A stretch of DNA of 64,000 bases from Variovorax sp. HW608 (lineage in GTDB: Bacteria > Pseudomonadota > Gammaproteobacteria > Burkholderiales > Burkholderiaceae_C): assembly GCF_900090195.1 (NCBI RefSeq), contig NZ_LT607803.1, positions 1,302,001-1,366,000 of the forward strand, in the 5' to 3' direction. Below are positions 51,779-63,025 of the stretch, in pieces (the first letter of the stretch is position 1; every line of letters begins with the position of its first letter). A program made the position numbers and the translations under genes. Under the pieces are notes generated by a model, which worked only from the letters and a program-made list of their open reading frames with translations, ran no database searches and was not told where the DNA came from.

Positions 51779-53383
51779 TCAGGCAGCCGCGGCCGCCTCG
51801 GCGCTGCCCGTGAAGGCGCCTTGCCGGATCTGCGCGTCGCCGCGGTCCTGGTGCACCACGGCGCCGCTGGCGATGCGGCCGCGGTAGTCGTTGAACCAGG
51901 CGAGCGCGGCCTTCTCGATGAATTCGCCGACGTACTGGTCGACCGGCTCGATGCCGGCCTGCGCGAGTTCATCCTTCGGGCAGGCGCCGATCTTGGCGAC
52001 CAGCACCGCGTGGCAATCGTTGATGGCGCGCACGACGGACGGCAGCTGCTCGTCGTCGCCGTAGCCGCCCTGGCAGTAGAGGTCGACGCGGCGGTGGCCG
52101 ACGAACAGCGCCTCGGCCGCGCCGACTTCGAAGATCTGGAACTCGGTGACGTGGCCGAAGTGCTCGTTGACCCGGCCGCCGCCCTTGGTGGCCACGGCCA
52201 CCAGCACCTTCAGGTCTTCGGCGACGTCGAGGGTCCGGGCCGCGGCCAGCGCTTCCTGCTTGGCGGCATGCTGGGCCTGGCGTTCGTTCTCGACGCGGCT
52301 CTGGTATTCGCGGCGGCGGTCGAGGTCGTAGACCACCTCCATCTGCTCGATCTTGTCGAGCGTGAATTCCTCGCTTCGGTCTTCGCCGAGCAGGCCGACC
52401 GCGTCGGCGCGGCACTGGCGGCAGTGGCGCATGAGGTTGGCGCCGCCCATGCACGCATCCTGGACCGCCTTGAGCTCCTGTGCCGAGGGGCCGCGCTGGC
52501 CGTTCAGCCCGAAGTAGGTGCCATGCTCGGCCTCGCTGATGAGCGGCATGATGTTGTGCAGGAAGGCGCCGCGCTTCTTCACCTCGCGGTTGACCTCGAT
52601 CAGGTGCTCGTCGTTGATGCCGGGGATCAACACCGAGTTGATCTTCGTGAGCACGCCGCGCGCGGTGAGCATCTCCAGGCCCTTCATCTGCTGCTCGTGC
52701 AGGATGCGGGCGGCCTCGTAGCCGGTGACGCGCTTGTGCTCCCAGAAGATCCAGGGATAGATCTTCTCGCCCACCGCGGGGTCCACCATGTTGATGGTGA
52801 TGGTGACGTGGTCGATGTTGTACTGGCAGATCTCGTCCACCAGGTCCGGCAGCGCCAGGCCGTTGGTCGACAGGCACAGCTTGATGTCGGGGGCCTGCTC
52901 CTGCAGCATGCGGAAGGTGTCGAAGGTCTTCTTCGGATTGGCGAGCGAATCGCCGGGGCCGGCGATGCCCAGCACCGTCATCTGCGGAATCTCGCTGGCC
53001 ACGGCCACCACCTTCTTCACCGCCTGCTCGGGCGTGAGCTTCTGGCTCACGACGCCGGGGCGCGACTCGTTGCTGCAGTCGTATTTGCGGTTGCAGTAGT
53101 TGCACTGGATGTTGCACGCGGGCGCGACCGCCACGTGCATGCGCGCGTAGTGGTGATGGGCCTCTTCCGAATAGCAGGGATGGTTCTTCACCTTGTCCCA
53201 GATCTCCTGCGGCATGTCGTCGGGACCGCCCGACGAACCGCAACTGGCCTTGCCCTCGCCGCCGTGCGTGCCGCAGCCGCCTCCGGCTTCGGGAATGTCG
53301 AGCTTGGCGCCCAGGGGCTTGATCTGGCCGATGCCCACATAGGTCATGGCTGGCATCGAACTGGCGTGCGTACTGGCTTGCAT
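51779..53383 (-). CDS. nifB: NifB, radical SAM NifB-co synthase
   Basis: 534 residues. Radical SAM Cys at 90, 94 and 97 ([17 protein letters not shown]); CGTHGG near 37 is an extra conserved element of NifB. The C-terminal part (about 395-534) is the NifX-like carrier domain ([20 protein letters not shown], shown in part), so this is the fused long form. It inserts carbide to make NifB-co. AAGG precedes ATG 53383. Own sigma54 promoter and two NifA sites upstream. Confidence 0.97.
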   Translation of the reverse strand: MQASTHASSMPAMTYVGIGQIKPLGAKLDIPEAGGGCGTHGGEGKASCGSSGGPDDMPQEIWDKVKNHPCYSEEAHHHYARMHVAVAPACNIQCNYCNRKYDCSNESRPGVVSQKLTPEQAVKKVVAVASEIPQMTVLGIAGPGDSLANPKKTFDTFRMLQEQAPDIKLCLSTNGLALPDLVDEICQYNIDHVTITINMVDPAVGEKIYPWIFWEHKRVTGYEAARILHEQQMKGLEMLTARGVLTKINSVLIPGINDEHLIEVNREVKKRGAFLHNIMPLISEAEHGTYFGLNGQRGPSAQELKAVQDACMGGANLMRHCRQCRADAVGLLGEDRSEEFTLDKIEQMEVVYDLDRRREYQSRVENERQAQHAAKQEALAAARTLDVAEDLKVLVAVATKGGGRVNEHFGHVTEFQIFEVGAAEALFVGHRRVDLYCQGGYGDDEQLPSVVRAINDCHAVLVAKIGACPKDELAQAGIEPVDQYVGEFIEKAALAWFNDYRGRIASGAVVHQDRGDAQIRQGAFTGSAEAAAAA

Positions 53384-53428
53384 GTGGACCTTTCCTCGCG
53401 GCCGGGAGCGGCCGCACCGAGGTCTCAA

Positions 53429-53444
53429 AGCCAATTCCATGCCA
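53429..53444 (-). promoter_or_regulatory. Sigma54 promoter of the nifB operon
   Basis: Minus strand TGGCAT-GGAAT-TGGCT, GG-N10-GC spacing correct. Start expected about 53418, 35 bp before nifB. It drives what looks like a single 15-gene leftward operon. Confidence 0.7.
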
Positions 53445-53481
53445 TCGCGAAAGTCCTTGAAAATCAATGGCTTGAACGATT

Positions 53482-53497
53482 TGTCGGGTGTTGGACA
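53482..53497. promoter_or_regulatory. NifA activator site 1 for nifB
   Basis: TGT-CGGGTGTTGG-ACA, exact TGT-N10-ACA about 40 bp from the nifB -24 box, rather close for looping; it may act together with site 2. Confidence 0.7.
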
Positions 53498-53527
53498 GCG
53501 CACAGAACGGACAAAGCGAAGCGCCGC

Positions 53528-53543
53528 TGTCAGGCTTGCGACA
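53528..53543. promoter_or_regulatory. NifA activator site 2 for nifB
   Basis: TGT-CAGGCTTGCG-ACA, exact TGT-N10-ACA about 85 bp upstream of the nifB -24 box, a typical distance. It lies just past the nifA stop codon. Confidence 0.75.
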
Positions 53544-53571
53544 AAGCGCACAGCGGCGCCGCGCGCCGCCC

Positions 53572-55278
<1,707 letters not shown>

Positions 55279-55363
55279 GAGGACCCCGCATCTCGTGCGA
55301 TATCGCCCGGTGCGTCGTCGACATCCGAATCCCTGCACGACGCAACAGACCCTGCGTTTTCGC

Positions 55364-55379
55364 CGCAAGAAACGTACCC
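55364..55379 (-). promoter_or_regulatory. Sigma54-like promoter of nifA
   Basis: Minus strand GGGTAC-GTTTC-TTGCG, GG-N10-GC spacing correct, -12 strong. Start expected about 55353, leaving a 75-nt leader. Would allow NifA or NtrC to drive nifA. The 370-bp spacer 55279-55648 holds this, the isc promoter and activator-like sites; no gene seen. Confidence 0.55.
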
Positions 55380-55452
55380 ATGGACACCCCGTTACATTGC
55401 CGGCGCGCAGGAGTGCGAAACCGGCGCATGGGCCGGATGCCGGTCGCCGCCA

Positions 55453-55468
55453 TGGCCTCGCGGGGACA
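55453..55468. promoter_or_regulatory. Degenerate NifA site between nifA and iscS
   Basis: TGG-CCTCGCGGGG-ACA, one base off TGT-N10-ACA; about 103 bp before the isc -24 box and about 75 bp before the nifA -24 box. A second TGG-N10-ACA is at 55381-55396. No exact site is present in this spacer, so these are the best candidates. Confidence 0.35.
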
Positions 55469-55570
55469 TTCGCGACAAACCTGACACGAGCGCCGTCGCA
55501 GAGCCCGCGCAGGGCCGCACAAACGCAACAAACGACGCATGGAATGCCGCTCTCGAGGCCCGCAATGGCG

Positions 55571-55586
55571 TGGCACCGAAGTTGCA
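55571..55586 (+). promoter_or_regulatory. Sigma54 promoter of the nif-linked isc operon
   Basis: TGGCAC-CGAAG-TTGCA, a perfect match to the -24/-12 consensus. Start about 55597, about 50 bp before iscS. Confidence 0.85.
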
Positions 55587-55648
55587 AAAGCAGTGCACCC
55601 GCCGCCGGCATCGTTGCCACGGCCACTGTTCATTGCCAGGAGCCTGCC

Positions 55649-56884
55649 ATGCCGGACGCCGTTCGCGACAAAGCCACCTCCCGCCCCGTGTATCTGGACT
55701 ATGCGGCGACCACGCCGGTGGACCGGCGCGTGGCGACACGCATGATTCCGTATCTCACCGATGTCTACGGCAATCCGGCCAGTCGCTCGCACGCCTACGG
55801 ATGGGCCGCCGAAGAAGCGGTGGAACTGGCGCGCGAACAGGTCTGCGCGCTGATCAATGCCGATCCGCGCGAGATCGTCTGGACCTCGGGCGCGACCGAA
55901 TCGAACAACCTCGCGATCAAGGGCGCGGCGCACTTCCATCGCGCCAAGGGACGCCACCTGGTCACGGTGGCGACCGAGCACAAGGCCGTGCTCGACAGCA
56001 TGCGCGAACTCGAGCGCGAGGGCTTCGAGGTGACCGTGATCCCGGTGCTGCCCAGCGGCCTGGTCGATCACGACGTGTTCAAGGCCGCGCTGCGTCCCGA
56101 CACGGTGCTGGCCTCCGTGATGTTCGTCAACAACGAGACCGGCGTGGTCCAGGACATCGCCGCGCTCGGCGCCCTGTGCCGCGCGGCGGGCGTCCTGTTC
56201 CATGTCGACGCCGCGCAGGCCGCAGGCAAGGTGGACATCGACGTGGAGCAACTGCCGGTGGACCTGATGTCGCTGTCGGCGCACAAGATCTACGGCCCCA
56301 AGGGCATCGGTGCGCTCTACGTGCGGCGCAGGCCGCGCATCCGCATCGACGCCCAGATGCACGGCGGCGGCCACGAGCGCGGCATGCGCTCCGGCACGCT
56401 CGCCACGCACCAGATCGTCGGCATGGGCGAGGCCTTCTGGCTGGCGCGCGAGAACATGGCCAAGGACAACGCGCGCATCCTGGCGCTGCGCGAGCGCCTG
56501 TGGGCCGGCCTCACGAAGATAGAAGCCGTGGAGCTCAACGGCGACGCGCAGCGCCGCGCACCCGGCTACCTCAACGCGAGCTTCAACTACGTCGAGGGCG
56601 AATCGCTGCTGATGGGCATCAAGAACGTCGCGGTGTCCTCCGGCTCGGCCTGCACCTCGGCCAGCCTGGAACCCAGCTACGTGTTGCGCGCCATGGGCCG
56701 CAGCGATGAACTCGCCCACAGCTCGGTGCGCTTCTCGATCGGCCGCTTCACCACCGAGGCCGACATCGACTTCACGATCGCGCAGGTCACCGAGGTGGTG
56801 GCCCGCCTGCGCGCCATGAGCCCGCTGTGGGACATGGTGCAGGCCGGCGTCGACCTCTCGTCCATCCAGTGGGCGGAGCACTGA
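55649..56884 (+). CDS. iscS: IscS-type cysteine desulfurase under nif control
   Basis: 411 residues. [23 protein letters not shown] Lys in [14 protein letters not shown] (about residue 213) and persulfide Cys in [20 protein letters not shown] (about 335). The C-terminus ([20 protein letters not shown]) is the IscS tail that contacts IscU, so this is IscS-class although it serves the nif regulon. CCAGGAG precedes ATG 55649. First gene of iscS-iscU-A-type-A-type-hscA-fdx. Confidence 0.93.
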   Translation: MPDAVRDKATSRPVYLDYAATTPVDRRVATRMIPYLTDVYGNPASRSHAYGWAAEEAVELAREQVCALINADPREIVWTSGATESNNLAIKGAAHFHRAKGRHLVTVATEHKAVLDSMRELEREGFEVTVIPVLPSGLVDHDVFKAALRPDTVLASVMFVNNETGVVQDIAALGALCRAAGVLFHVDAAQAAGKVDIDVEQLPVDLMSLSAHKIYGPKGIGALYVRRRPRIRIDAQMHGGGHERGMRSGTLATHQIVGMGEAFWLARENMAKDNARILALRERLWAGLTKIEAVELNGDAQRRAPGYLNASFNYVEGESLLMGIKNVAVSSGSACTSASLEPSYVLRAMGRSDELAHSSVRFSIGRFTTEADIDFTIAQVTEVVARLRAMSPLWDMVQAGVDLSSIQWAEH

Positions 56885-56926
56885 GTTCACTTCTTCCTCC
56901 ATTCCCCGAGAAACGGAGCCGCTTCC

Positions 56927-57382
56927 ATGGCATACAGCACCCAGGTCATCGACCACTACGAGAACCCGCGCAATGTCGGCGCCTTCGATGCCTCCGACGA
57001 CAACGTCGGCACGGGCATGGTCGGCGCGCCGGCCTGCGGCGACGTGATGCGCCTGCAGATCCGCGTCAATGCGGAGGGCGTGATCGAGGACGCGAAATTC
57101 AAGACCTACGGCTGCGGCTCGGCGATCGCGTCGAGCTCTCTCGTGACCGAATGGGTCCGGGGCCGCACGCTGGACGAGGCGCTCTCCATCAAGAACGCGC
57201 AGATCGCCGAGGAGCTCGCCCTTCCGCCGGTGAAGATCCACTGCTCCATCCTGGCCGAGGACGCGATCAAGGCGGCCGTGGCCGACTTCCGCTCACGGCA
57301 CGCCACACAGGCGGCAGCCCCTGCCGACAAGACCGGCGACACGCTCGGCGAGCAGCCGGTCTGCGCGTCGGACGCCCGTTGA
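56927..57382 (+). CDS. iscU: IscU/NifU N-terminal-type Fe-S scaffold
   Basis: 151 residues. Scaffold Cys in GAPACGDVM (37), [12 protein letters not shown] (63) and [11 protein letters not shown] (106) plus the Asp after the first Cys are all kept. The HscA-recognition LPPVK motif is present. It has a 25-residue C-terminal extension rich in Ala but lacks the NifU ferredoxin and C-terminal domains. Confidence 0.93.
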   Translation: MAYSTQVIDHYENPRNVGAFDASDDNVGTGMVGAPACGDVMRLQIRVNAEGVIEDAKFKTYGCGSAIASSSLVTEWVRGRTLDEALSIKNAQIAEELALPPVKIHCSILAEDAIKAAVADFRSRHATQAAAPADKTGDTLGEQPVCASDAR

Positions 57383-57432
57383 CGCGCAGCACGCCCTTCC
57401 CCTCATCCGCTCGCAAGAAAGAAGGTCATCCG

Positions 57433-57813
57433 ATGCAAGCAACCGAGACAACTCCGGCCGCGGCCGCCGCGCCGGGCGTCATGCCCGCCCTGCTGGAGTT
57501 CACATCCCGCGCCGCCGCCAAGGTGGCCTCCCTGATCGAGGAAGAAGGCAACCCGGCGCTGAAGCTGCGGCTGTACGTCACCGGCGGCGGCTGCTCGGGC
57601 TTCCAGTACGGCTTCGCCTTCGACGACCAGGTCGCCGAGGACGACTCCACGGTCGTGACCGAAGGCGTGGCGCTGGTGGTCGATGCGATGAGCCAGCAAT
57701 ACCTGCTGGGTGCGCGCGTCGACTTCGAGGACGGGCTCGAAGGCTCGCGCTTCGTGATCCACAACCCCAATGCGCAGAGCACCTGCGGCTGCGGCAGTTC
57801 CTTCTCCGTCTGA
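57433..57813 (+). CDS. A-type Fe-S carrier, ErpA-like
   Basis: 126 residues. Conserved Cys in [16 protein letters not shown] (about 57) and [11 protein letters not shown] at the C-terminus. An Ala-rich N-terminal extension of about 20 residues precedes the domain. It is the first of two A-type carriers in this operon and closer to ErpA in feel ([20 protein letters not shown]). Confidence 0.9.
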   Translation: MQATETTPAAAAAPGVMPALLEFTSRAAAKVASLIEEEGNPALKLRLYVTGGGCSGFQYGFAFDDQVAEDDSTVVTEGVALVVDAMSQQYLLGARVDFEDGLEGSRFVIHNPNAQSTCGCGSSFSV

Positions 57814-57824
57814 AAGGCCGCGCC

Positions 57825-58148
57825 ATGTCCGTGTCACTGACACCCGCCGCCGCACGCCACGTGGAGAAGTCCCTCGCCAAACGCGGCAGCGGCCTGGGCC
57901 TGCGCCTGGCGGTCAAGACCAGCGGCTGCTCCGGCTTCGCCTATGCGCTGGAATTCGTCGACGCGATGAACGACGACGACCAGTGCTTCGAGACCCACGG
58001 CGTGAAGATCGTGGTCGACCCGCGCAGCCTCGGCATGCTCGACGGCACCCAACTCGACTTCGTGCGCGAAGGCCTCAACGAGGGCTTCAAGTTCAACAAC
58101 CCGAACGCCCGCGCCGAATGCGGCTGCGGCGAAAGCTTCGCGGTCTGA
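57825..58148 (+). CDS. iscA: IscA, A-type Fe-S carrier
   Basis: 107 residues, usual length: [40 protein letters not shown] with first Cys (about 35), and [10 protein letters not shown] at the end with the Cys pair. Starts 11 bp after the ErpA-like stop. Typical isc role in delivering clusters or iron to client proteins. Confidence 0.92.
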   Translation: MSVSLTPAAARHVEKSLAKRGSGLGLRLAVKTSGCSGFAYALEFVDAMNDDDQCFETHGVKIVVDPRSLGMLDGTQLDFVREGLNEGFKFNNPNARAECGCGESFAV

Positions 58149-58179
58149 GTCAGGCCGCGGCGTCCAAGGAGGTCCACCC

Positions 58180-60069
58180 ATGGCATTGATGCAGATCGCC
58201 GAGCCCGGCCAGAGCGCGGCACCGCACCAGCACCGGCTGGCGGCCGGCATCGACCTGGGCACCACCAATTCACTCGTCGCCACGGTGCAGAGCGCCGTGG
58301 CACGCGCACTGCCCGATGAGGGCGGTGCGCCGCTGCTGCCTTCGGTCGTGCGCTATCAGGCCGACGGCGGCTCGACGGTGGGCCACGCGGCGCAGGCGCT
58401 GCAGGCCGAGGACCCGCACAACACCATCGTCTCGGTCAAGCGCTTCATGGGCCGGCGCCTGGCCGACCTGCGCGAAGCCGGGGCCCTGCCCTACCGCTTC
58501 GTCGACAAGCCCGGCATGGTGAGCCTGGACACCGTCGCCGGCGAACGCTCGCCGGTGCAGGTGTCGGCCGAGATCCTCGCGGCGCTGCGCACGCGGGCCG
58601 AAGCCACGCTCGGCGGCCCGCTGTCGGGCGTGGTGATCACCGTGCCGGCCTATTTCGACGACGCGCAGCGCCAGGCCACCAAGGATGCGGCGCGGCTCGC
58701 GGGGCTCACGGTGCTGCGCCTGCTCAACGAACCCACGGCCGCCGCCATCGCCTACGGGCTGGACAAGGCGGCCGAAGGCATCTTTGCGGTCTACGACCTC
58801 GGAGGCGGCACCTTCGACATCTCGATCCTCCAGCTCAGCAAGGGGGTGTTCGAGGTGCTGGCCACGGGCGGCGATTCGGCACTCGGCGGCGACGACTTCG
58901 ACCGCGCCATCGCCGAATGGTTCTGCGAACGGCATGCGCTCGGCGGCCTGTCGGCGCTGGATGCGGGCGCGCAGCGGCGCCTGCTCACGGCGGCCAGGGC
59001 CGCCAAGGAAGCGCTGTCGCAGGACGAGGCGACCACGCTGCAATTGACACGCGACGCGACGACACCGGCGGCGCTGGGCGCGACCCTCACGCGCGCGCAG
59101 TTCGCCTCGCTCGGCGCCGCGCTGATCGCACGCACGATCGCGGCCACCCGCCGCGCGCTGCGCGATGCCCGGCTCACGCCGGCCGACATCACAGGCGCCG
59201 TGCTGGTGGGCGGCTCCACGCGCATGCCGCTCGCGCGCGACGCGGTGCGCGAGTTCTTCGGTCGCGAGCCGCTGTCGGACATCGACCCCGACCAGGTGGT
59301 CGCGCTCGGCGCCGCCATGCAGGCCAACATCCTGGCCGGCAATGGCGGCACTGACGGTGAAGACGGCTGGCTGTTGCTGGACGTCTGCCCCCTGTCCCTG
59401 GGCCTCGAGACCATGGGCGGGCTGGTCGAGAAGATCATTCCGCGCAACTCCACGCTGCCGATCGCGCGGGCGCAGGACTTCACCACCTTCAAGGACGGCC
59501 AGACCGCGATGTCGCTGCACGTGCTGCAGGGCGAGCGCGAGTCGGTGGCCGACTGCCGCTCGCTGGCGCGCTTCGAACTGCGCGGCATTCCGCCCGCCGT
59601 CGCCGGCGCGGCGCGCATCCGCGTGAGCTTCCAGGTCGATGCCGACGGTTTGCTGTCGGTGACCGCGCGCGAAGAGACCACCGGCGTGGAAGCGCATGTC
59701 GAGGTCAAGCCGACCTACGGCCTTGCGGACGAAGAGATCGCCTCGATGCTGCAAAGCGCGATCGGCTCGTCCAGAGCCGACATGCAGCTGCGCACCTGGC
59801 GCGAGGCGCAGATCGATGCGCGGCGCCTGCTCGACGCCACCGAGAGCGCGCTGGCACAGGACGCGGGTCTGCTCTCGCCGGCCGAGCTCGGCGATGTCCG
59901 CAAGGCGATGTTCGCAGTGGCCGATGGGCTGGAGACCGAAGCCGACGCCGACGCGCTGCAAGCCGCGATGCGCGCGCTGGCCGCGGCCACCGAGGAATTC
60001 GCCGCGCGGCGAATGAACGCGTCGATCCGCCGTGCCCTGGCCGGGCGTGTGCTCGACAGCCTGGTCTGA
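58180..60069 (+). CDS. hscA: HscA, Hsp70-class chaperone for Fe-S transfer
   Basis: 629 residues. ATPase motifs [14 protein letters not shown] (about 24-37), [14 protein letters not shown] (about 205-218) and [14 protein letters not shown]; substrate-binding part with [20 protein letters not shown]. HscA binds the LPPVK of IscU and drives cluster transfer. The J-domain partner HscB is not encoded here; it must come from elsewhere or be dispensable. Confidence 0.95.
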   Translation: MALMQIAEPGQSAAPHQHRLAAGIDLGTTNSLVATVQSAVARALPDEGGAPLLPSVVRYQADGGSTVGHAAQALQAEDPHNTIVSVKRFMGRRLADLREAGALPYRFVDKPGMVSLDTVAGERSPVQVSAEILAALRTRAEATLGGPLSGVVITVPAYFDDAQRQATKDAARLAGLTVLRLLNEPTAAAIAYGLDKAAEGIFAVYDLGGGTFDISILQLSKGVFEVLATGGDSALGGDDFDRAIAEWFCERHALGGLSALDAGAQRRLLTAARAAKEALSQDEATTLQLTRDATTPAALGATLTRAQFASLGAALIARTIAATRRALRDARLTPADITGAVLVGGSTRMPLARDAVREFFGREPLSDIDPDQVVALGAAMQANILAGNGGTDGEDGWLLLDVCPLSLGLETMGGLVEKIIPRNSTLPIARAQDFTTFKDGQTAMSLHVLQGERESVADCRSLARFELRGIPPAVAGAARIRVSFQVDADGLLSVTAREETTGVEAHVEVKPTYGLADEEIASMLQSAIGSSRADMQLRTWREAQIDARRLLDATESALAQDAGLLSPAELGDVRKAMFAVADGLETEADADALQAAMRALAAATEEFAARRMNASIRRALAGRVLDSLV

Positions 60070-60083
60070 ACAGGCGCCTGCCC

Positions 60084-60419
60084 ATGCCGAGCGTTCGCGT
60101 CCTGCCTCATCCGGATCTGTGTCCCGAAGGACGCGAGATCGAACTGCCGCGCGGCGCCCGCCTGTGCGAGAGCCTTCTGGCGGCCGGCATCGCCATCGAG
60201 CATGCCTGTGAGATGGTCGCGGCCTGCGCGACCTGTCATGTGCATGTGCGCGAAGGCGGCCATTCGCTGGCCGCGCCCGACGACGAAGAGAGCGACCAGC
60301 TCGACAACGCCTGGGGCCTGGACGCGCAATCGCGGCTGGCCTGCTGCGTGAAGCTGCGCGACGCCGACCTCACGCTCGAACTGCCGCGCCACACGCGCAA
60401 TCACGCGCGCGAACACTGA
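60084..60419 (+). CDS. fdx: Isc-type 2Fe-2S ferredoxin
   Basis: 111 residues. Cluster motif ACEMVAACATCHVHV (C-x5-C-x2-C, about residues 42-50) and the distal Cys in SRLACCVKL. Adrenodoxin type, the electron donor for the IscS/IscU reaction. Last gene of the operon. It has the normal spacing, unlike the ferredoxin at 45.1 kb. Confidence 0.92.
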   Translation: MPSVRVLPHPDLCPEGREIELPRGARLCESLLAAGIAIEHACEMVAACATCHVHVREGGHSLAAPDDEESDQLDNAWGLDAQSRLACCVKLRDADLTLELPRHTRNHAREH

Positions 60420-60482
60420 GCCTCCGGCTCACTCTTCCTTCACCACGCCACGACCGCCGTCGTGGTTTCGCATGCGCGCGTC

Positions 60483-60506
60483 CCTGCGTGCATGCGTGCA
60501 CGCGGG
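60483..60506 (+). terminator. Hairpin between fdx and nifV
   Basis: CCTGCGTGC-ATGCGT-GCACGCGGG, a 9-bp stem (one G-T pair) about 63 bp after the fdx stop, before the nifV activator site. Plausible end of the isc transcript; no T tract. The 276-bp spacer otherwise holds the nifV control elements. Confidence 0.35.
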
Positions 60507-60533
60507 CCTTCGGCATCGACATCAACAGGGCGC

Positions 60534-60549
60534 TGTTCGAAACAACACA
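60534..60549. promoter_or_regulatory. NifA activator site of nifV
   Basis: TGT-TCGAAACAAC-ACA, exact TGT-N10-ACA about 105 bp upstream of the nifV -24 box. Confidence 0.78.
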
Positions 60550-60653
60550 TTCCCGACAGCGCCGCATCGCACGCGATGCGCAAAGGGCCTCGCAATCGCG
60601 ACAAACACGTCCGCAAACCGCCTCGCGCAGCGGCGCAAGGCCCCGGATCGCAG

Positions 60654-60669
60654 TGGCACGCCAATTGCG
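60654..60669 (+). promoter_or_regulatory. Sigma54 promoter of nifV-cysE-nifW-fix
   Basis: TGGCAC-GCCAA-TTGCG, near-perfect -24/-12 element. Start about 60680, 16 bp before the nifV ATG; AAAGGAC serves as ribosome site. Confidence 0.83.
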
Positions 60670-60695
60670 ATGAACCCATCAAAGGACGGCCCCAC

Positions 60696-61853
60696 ATGAC
60701 ATCGAGTCTGGTCATCAACGACACCACGCTGCGCGACGGCGAGCAGACGGCCGGCGTGGCTTTCACGGTAGAGGAAAAGTGCGACATCGCGGCCGCGCTG
60801 GCACGTGCCGGCGTGCGCGAGATGGAGGTCGGCATTCCGGCGATGGGCGAAGAGGAAATCGCCTGCATCAACGCGATCGCAGCGCTGGACCTCGACGCCG
60901 ATCTGATGGTCTGGGGCCGGCTCACCGGGGAGGATCTCGCGAGCGCCATGCGCTGCCGTGCCGACATCGTCCATCTCTCGATTCCGGTCTCCGACATCCA
61001 CCTCACGCACAAGCTGCGCCGCTCGCGCGAATGGGTGCTGGACCAGGTCACGCGGGTGTTGGAGGCCGCGGTCGCCACCGGCCGCAAGGTTTCACTGGGC
61101 GCCGAAGACGCCTCGCGATCCGATCCTGACTTCCTGCGCCAGGTCGCGCGCCGCGCCGAATGCTGCGGCGCCATGCGCGTGCGCTTCGCCGACACGCTCG
61201 GCGTGCTCGATCCCTTCACCACCTACGAGCGGATCGCGCGACTGCGCGAGGCAGTGGACATGGAGATCGAGATCCACGCGCACGACGACCTCGGCCTCGC
61301 CACGGCCAACACCCTGGCCGCCTTGCGCGGCGGCGCCACGCATGCGAACACCACCGTCAACGGCCTGGGCGAGCGCGCCGGCAATGCGGCGCTGGAGGAA
61401 GTGGTGATGGGCCTGCGCCATCTGCACCACGCCGATTGCGGCGTGGACACGCAGGCCCTGGTGCCGATCTCGCATCTCGTCGCGCGCGCCTCCGGCCGCG
61501 GCGTGGCGCCGAACAAGAGCATCGTGGGCGAGGCGGTCTTCACGCACGAGTCGGGCATCCATGTCGACGGGCTGTTGAAGAACGCATCGACCTACGAGGG
61601 CTTCGATCCCTCCGAACTGGGCCGCGAACGGCGCACCGTGCTCGGCAAGCACTCGGGCTCGCAGGGGGTGCGCAAGGCCTATGGCGAACTGGGCCTCTTG
61701 CTCGATGACGACGGCCTCACGCAGCGTCTGCTGGCGCAAGTCCGCGACCATGCGATGCGCACCAAGCGCTCGCCGACGGCCGGCGAGTTGCGCAACTTCC
61801 TGCTCGAAGCGCATCGCCTTTCGCGGCCCCTCGCGGACCGGATGGCGGCATGA
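60696..61853 (+). CDS. nifV: NifV, homocitrate synthase
   Basis: 385 residues. [18 protein letters not shown] holds the metal-ligand Asp, and [13 protein letters not shown] and [19 protein letters not shown] are the other active-site blocks. It condenses acetyl-CoA with 2-oxoglutarate to homocitrate, the organic part of FeMo-co. ATG 60696. Its stop overlaps the cysE start (ATGA). Confidence 0.95.
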   Translation: MTSSLVINDTTLRDGEQTAGVAFTVEEKCDIAAALARAGVREMEVGIPAMGEEEIACINAIAALDLDADLMVWGRLTGEDLASAMRCRADIVHLSIPVSDIHLTHKLRRSREWVLDQVTRVLEAAVATGRKVSLGAEDASRSDPDFLRQVARRAECCGAMRVRFADTLGVLDPFTTYERIARLREAVDMEIEIHAHDDLGLATANTLAALRGGATHANTTVNGLGERAGNAALEEVVMGLRHLHHADCGVDTQALVPISHLVARASGRGVAPNKSIVGEAVFTHESGIHVDGLLKNASTYEGFDPSELGRERRTVLGKHSGSQGVRKAYGELGLLLDDDGLTQRLLAQVRDHAMRTKRSPTAGELRNFLLEAHRLSRPLADRMAA

Positions 61854-62668
61854 GGCCCGGCATGCAGTCCCAGCACGAAGCCCTGTCCGTGCCGCGCGAT
61901 GCGGCAGAAGCGGCAGCGGCGGCCGCCGCCGCGCCCTCGTGGTGGGCGCTGCTGCGAGGGGATGTGCGCTGCGTGCTGCAGCGCGACCCGGCCGCGCGCA
62001 ACCTGCTCGAAGTCTGGACCATCTATCCCGGCGTGCAGGCCGCGGCCTCGCACCGCCTGGCGCATGCGCTGTGGCGGCGCGGCTGGCGCTACCTGCCGCG
62101 CTGGATCTCCTTTGCCGCGCGCTGGTTCACGCAGATCGACATCCATCCGGGCGCGCGCATCGGCGAGCGCTTCTTCATCGACCACGGCACCGGGGTCGTG
62201 ATCGGCGAGACCGCCGAGATCGGCAACGATGTCACCCTCTACCACGGCGTGACGCTCGGAGGCACCAGCTGGTCGGCCGGCAAGCGCCATCCCTCGCTGG
62301 GAGACGGCGTGGTGGTGGGCGCGGGCGCGAAGATCCTCGGGCCGATCACGGTCGGCGACCGCGCGCGCATCGCGGCCAACTCGGTCGTCATCGATGCGGT
62401 GCCGGCCGATGCGACCGTGGTCGGCATCCCGGGCCGCGTGGTCGGCCGGCGCCGCCTCACGAGGCACGGCTTCGACCTGGACCACCACCTGATCCCCGAC
62501 CCGGTCGGCAAGGCCATCGCCTGCCTGCTCGACCGCGTGGCGCAACTGGAGCGCCAACAGCCCCTGGCGAATCGCGATGCCGCCGCAGGCGGCAGTTGCG
62601 GCACCTGCGACGGCGCCTGCACCGATCCTGCCTTCGACACCCTTCTCACCACCTCCACCGAGGAGTAA
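61850..62668 (+). CDS. cysE: Serine O-acetyltransferase of the nif cluster
   Basis: 272 residues. Left-handed beta-helix acetyltransferase: [20 protein letters not shown] (about residues 95-114), [30 protein letters not shown]. The C-terminal tail has [14 protein letters not shown], a four-Cys segment not typical of housekeeping CysE. nif-linked copies give O-acetylserine for the extra cysteine needed in Fe-S assembly. A start at 61862 is possible. Confidence 0.9.
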   Translation: MRPGMQSQHEALSVPRDAAEAAAAAAAAPSWWALLRGDVRCVLQRDPAARNLLEVWTIYPGVQAAASHRLAHALWRRGWRYLPRWISFAARWFTQIDIHPGARIGERFFIDHGTGVVIGETAEIGNDVTLYHGVTLGGTSWSAGKRHPSLGDGVVVGAGAKILGPITVGDRARIAANSVVIDAVPADATVVGIPGRVVGRRRLTRHGFDLDHHLIPDPVGKAIACLLDRVAQLERQQPLANRDAAAGGSCGTCDGACTDPAFDTLLTTSTEE

Positions 62669-62673
62669 GCACG

Positions 62674-63012
62674 ATGGAAAACTTCCTTGAGAAACTCAAG
62701 TCCCTGTCCTCCGCCGAGGACTTCCTGAACTTCTTCGGCGTGCCCTACGAGCAGAAGGTGGTCAACGTCAGCCGGCTGCACATCCTCAAGCGCTTCTTCC
62801 AGTACATCCGGCAGGAGGCCTCGCTGAAGGCGGGCGACGAGCTGCAGATGTTCACCCTCTACCGCGGCCTGCTGCAACGGGCCTACGGCGATTTCGTGAA
62901 GTCGACGCCGGCGCAGGAGAAGGTGTTCAAGGTGTTCCAGGACGTCGACGGCAAGCAGCATGTCTCGCTCGAGAGCCTGAAGGCCTCGATGCCGATGCGT
63001 GCCGCGGCCTGA
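62674..63012 (+). CDS. nifW: NifW, nitrogenase stabilising/protective protein
   Basis: 112 residues: LEKLKSLSSAEDFLNFFGVP, VVNVSRLHILKRFFQYI, YRGLLQRAYGDFVKSTPAQE, KVFKVFQDV match NifW along the whole length. NifW binds the MoFe protein and supports its activity under oxygen. GAGGAG nine bases before the ATG. Confidence 0.95.
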   Translation: MENFLEKLKSLSSAEDFLNFFGVPYEQKVVNVSRLHILKRFFQYIRQEASLKAGDELQMFTLYRGLLQRAYGDFVKSTPAQEKVFKVFQDVDGKQHVSLESLKASMPMRAAA

Positions 63013-63025
63013 AGGGAGCGCCGCC

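Noticed and set aside
56927..57382. Full-length NifU
   Set aside because: The protein stops after the N-terminal scaffold plus an Ala-rich tail; the central ferredoxin-like and C-terminal NFU domains are absent, so it is IscU-type.
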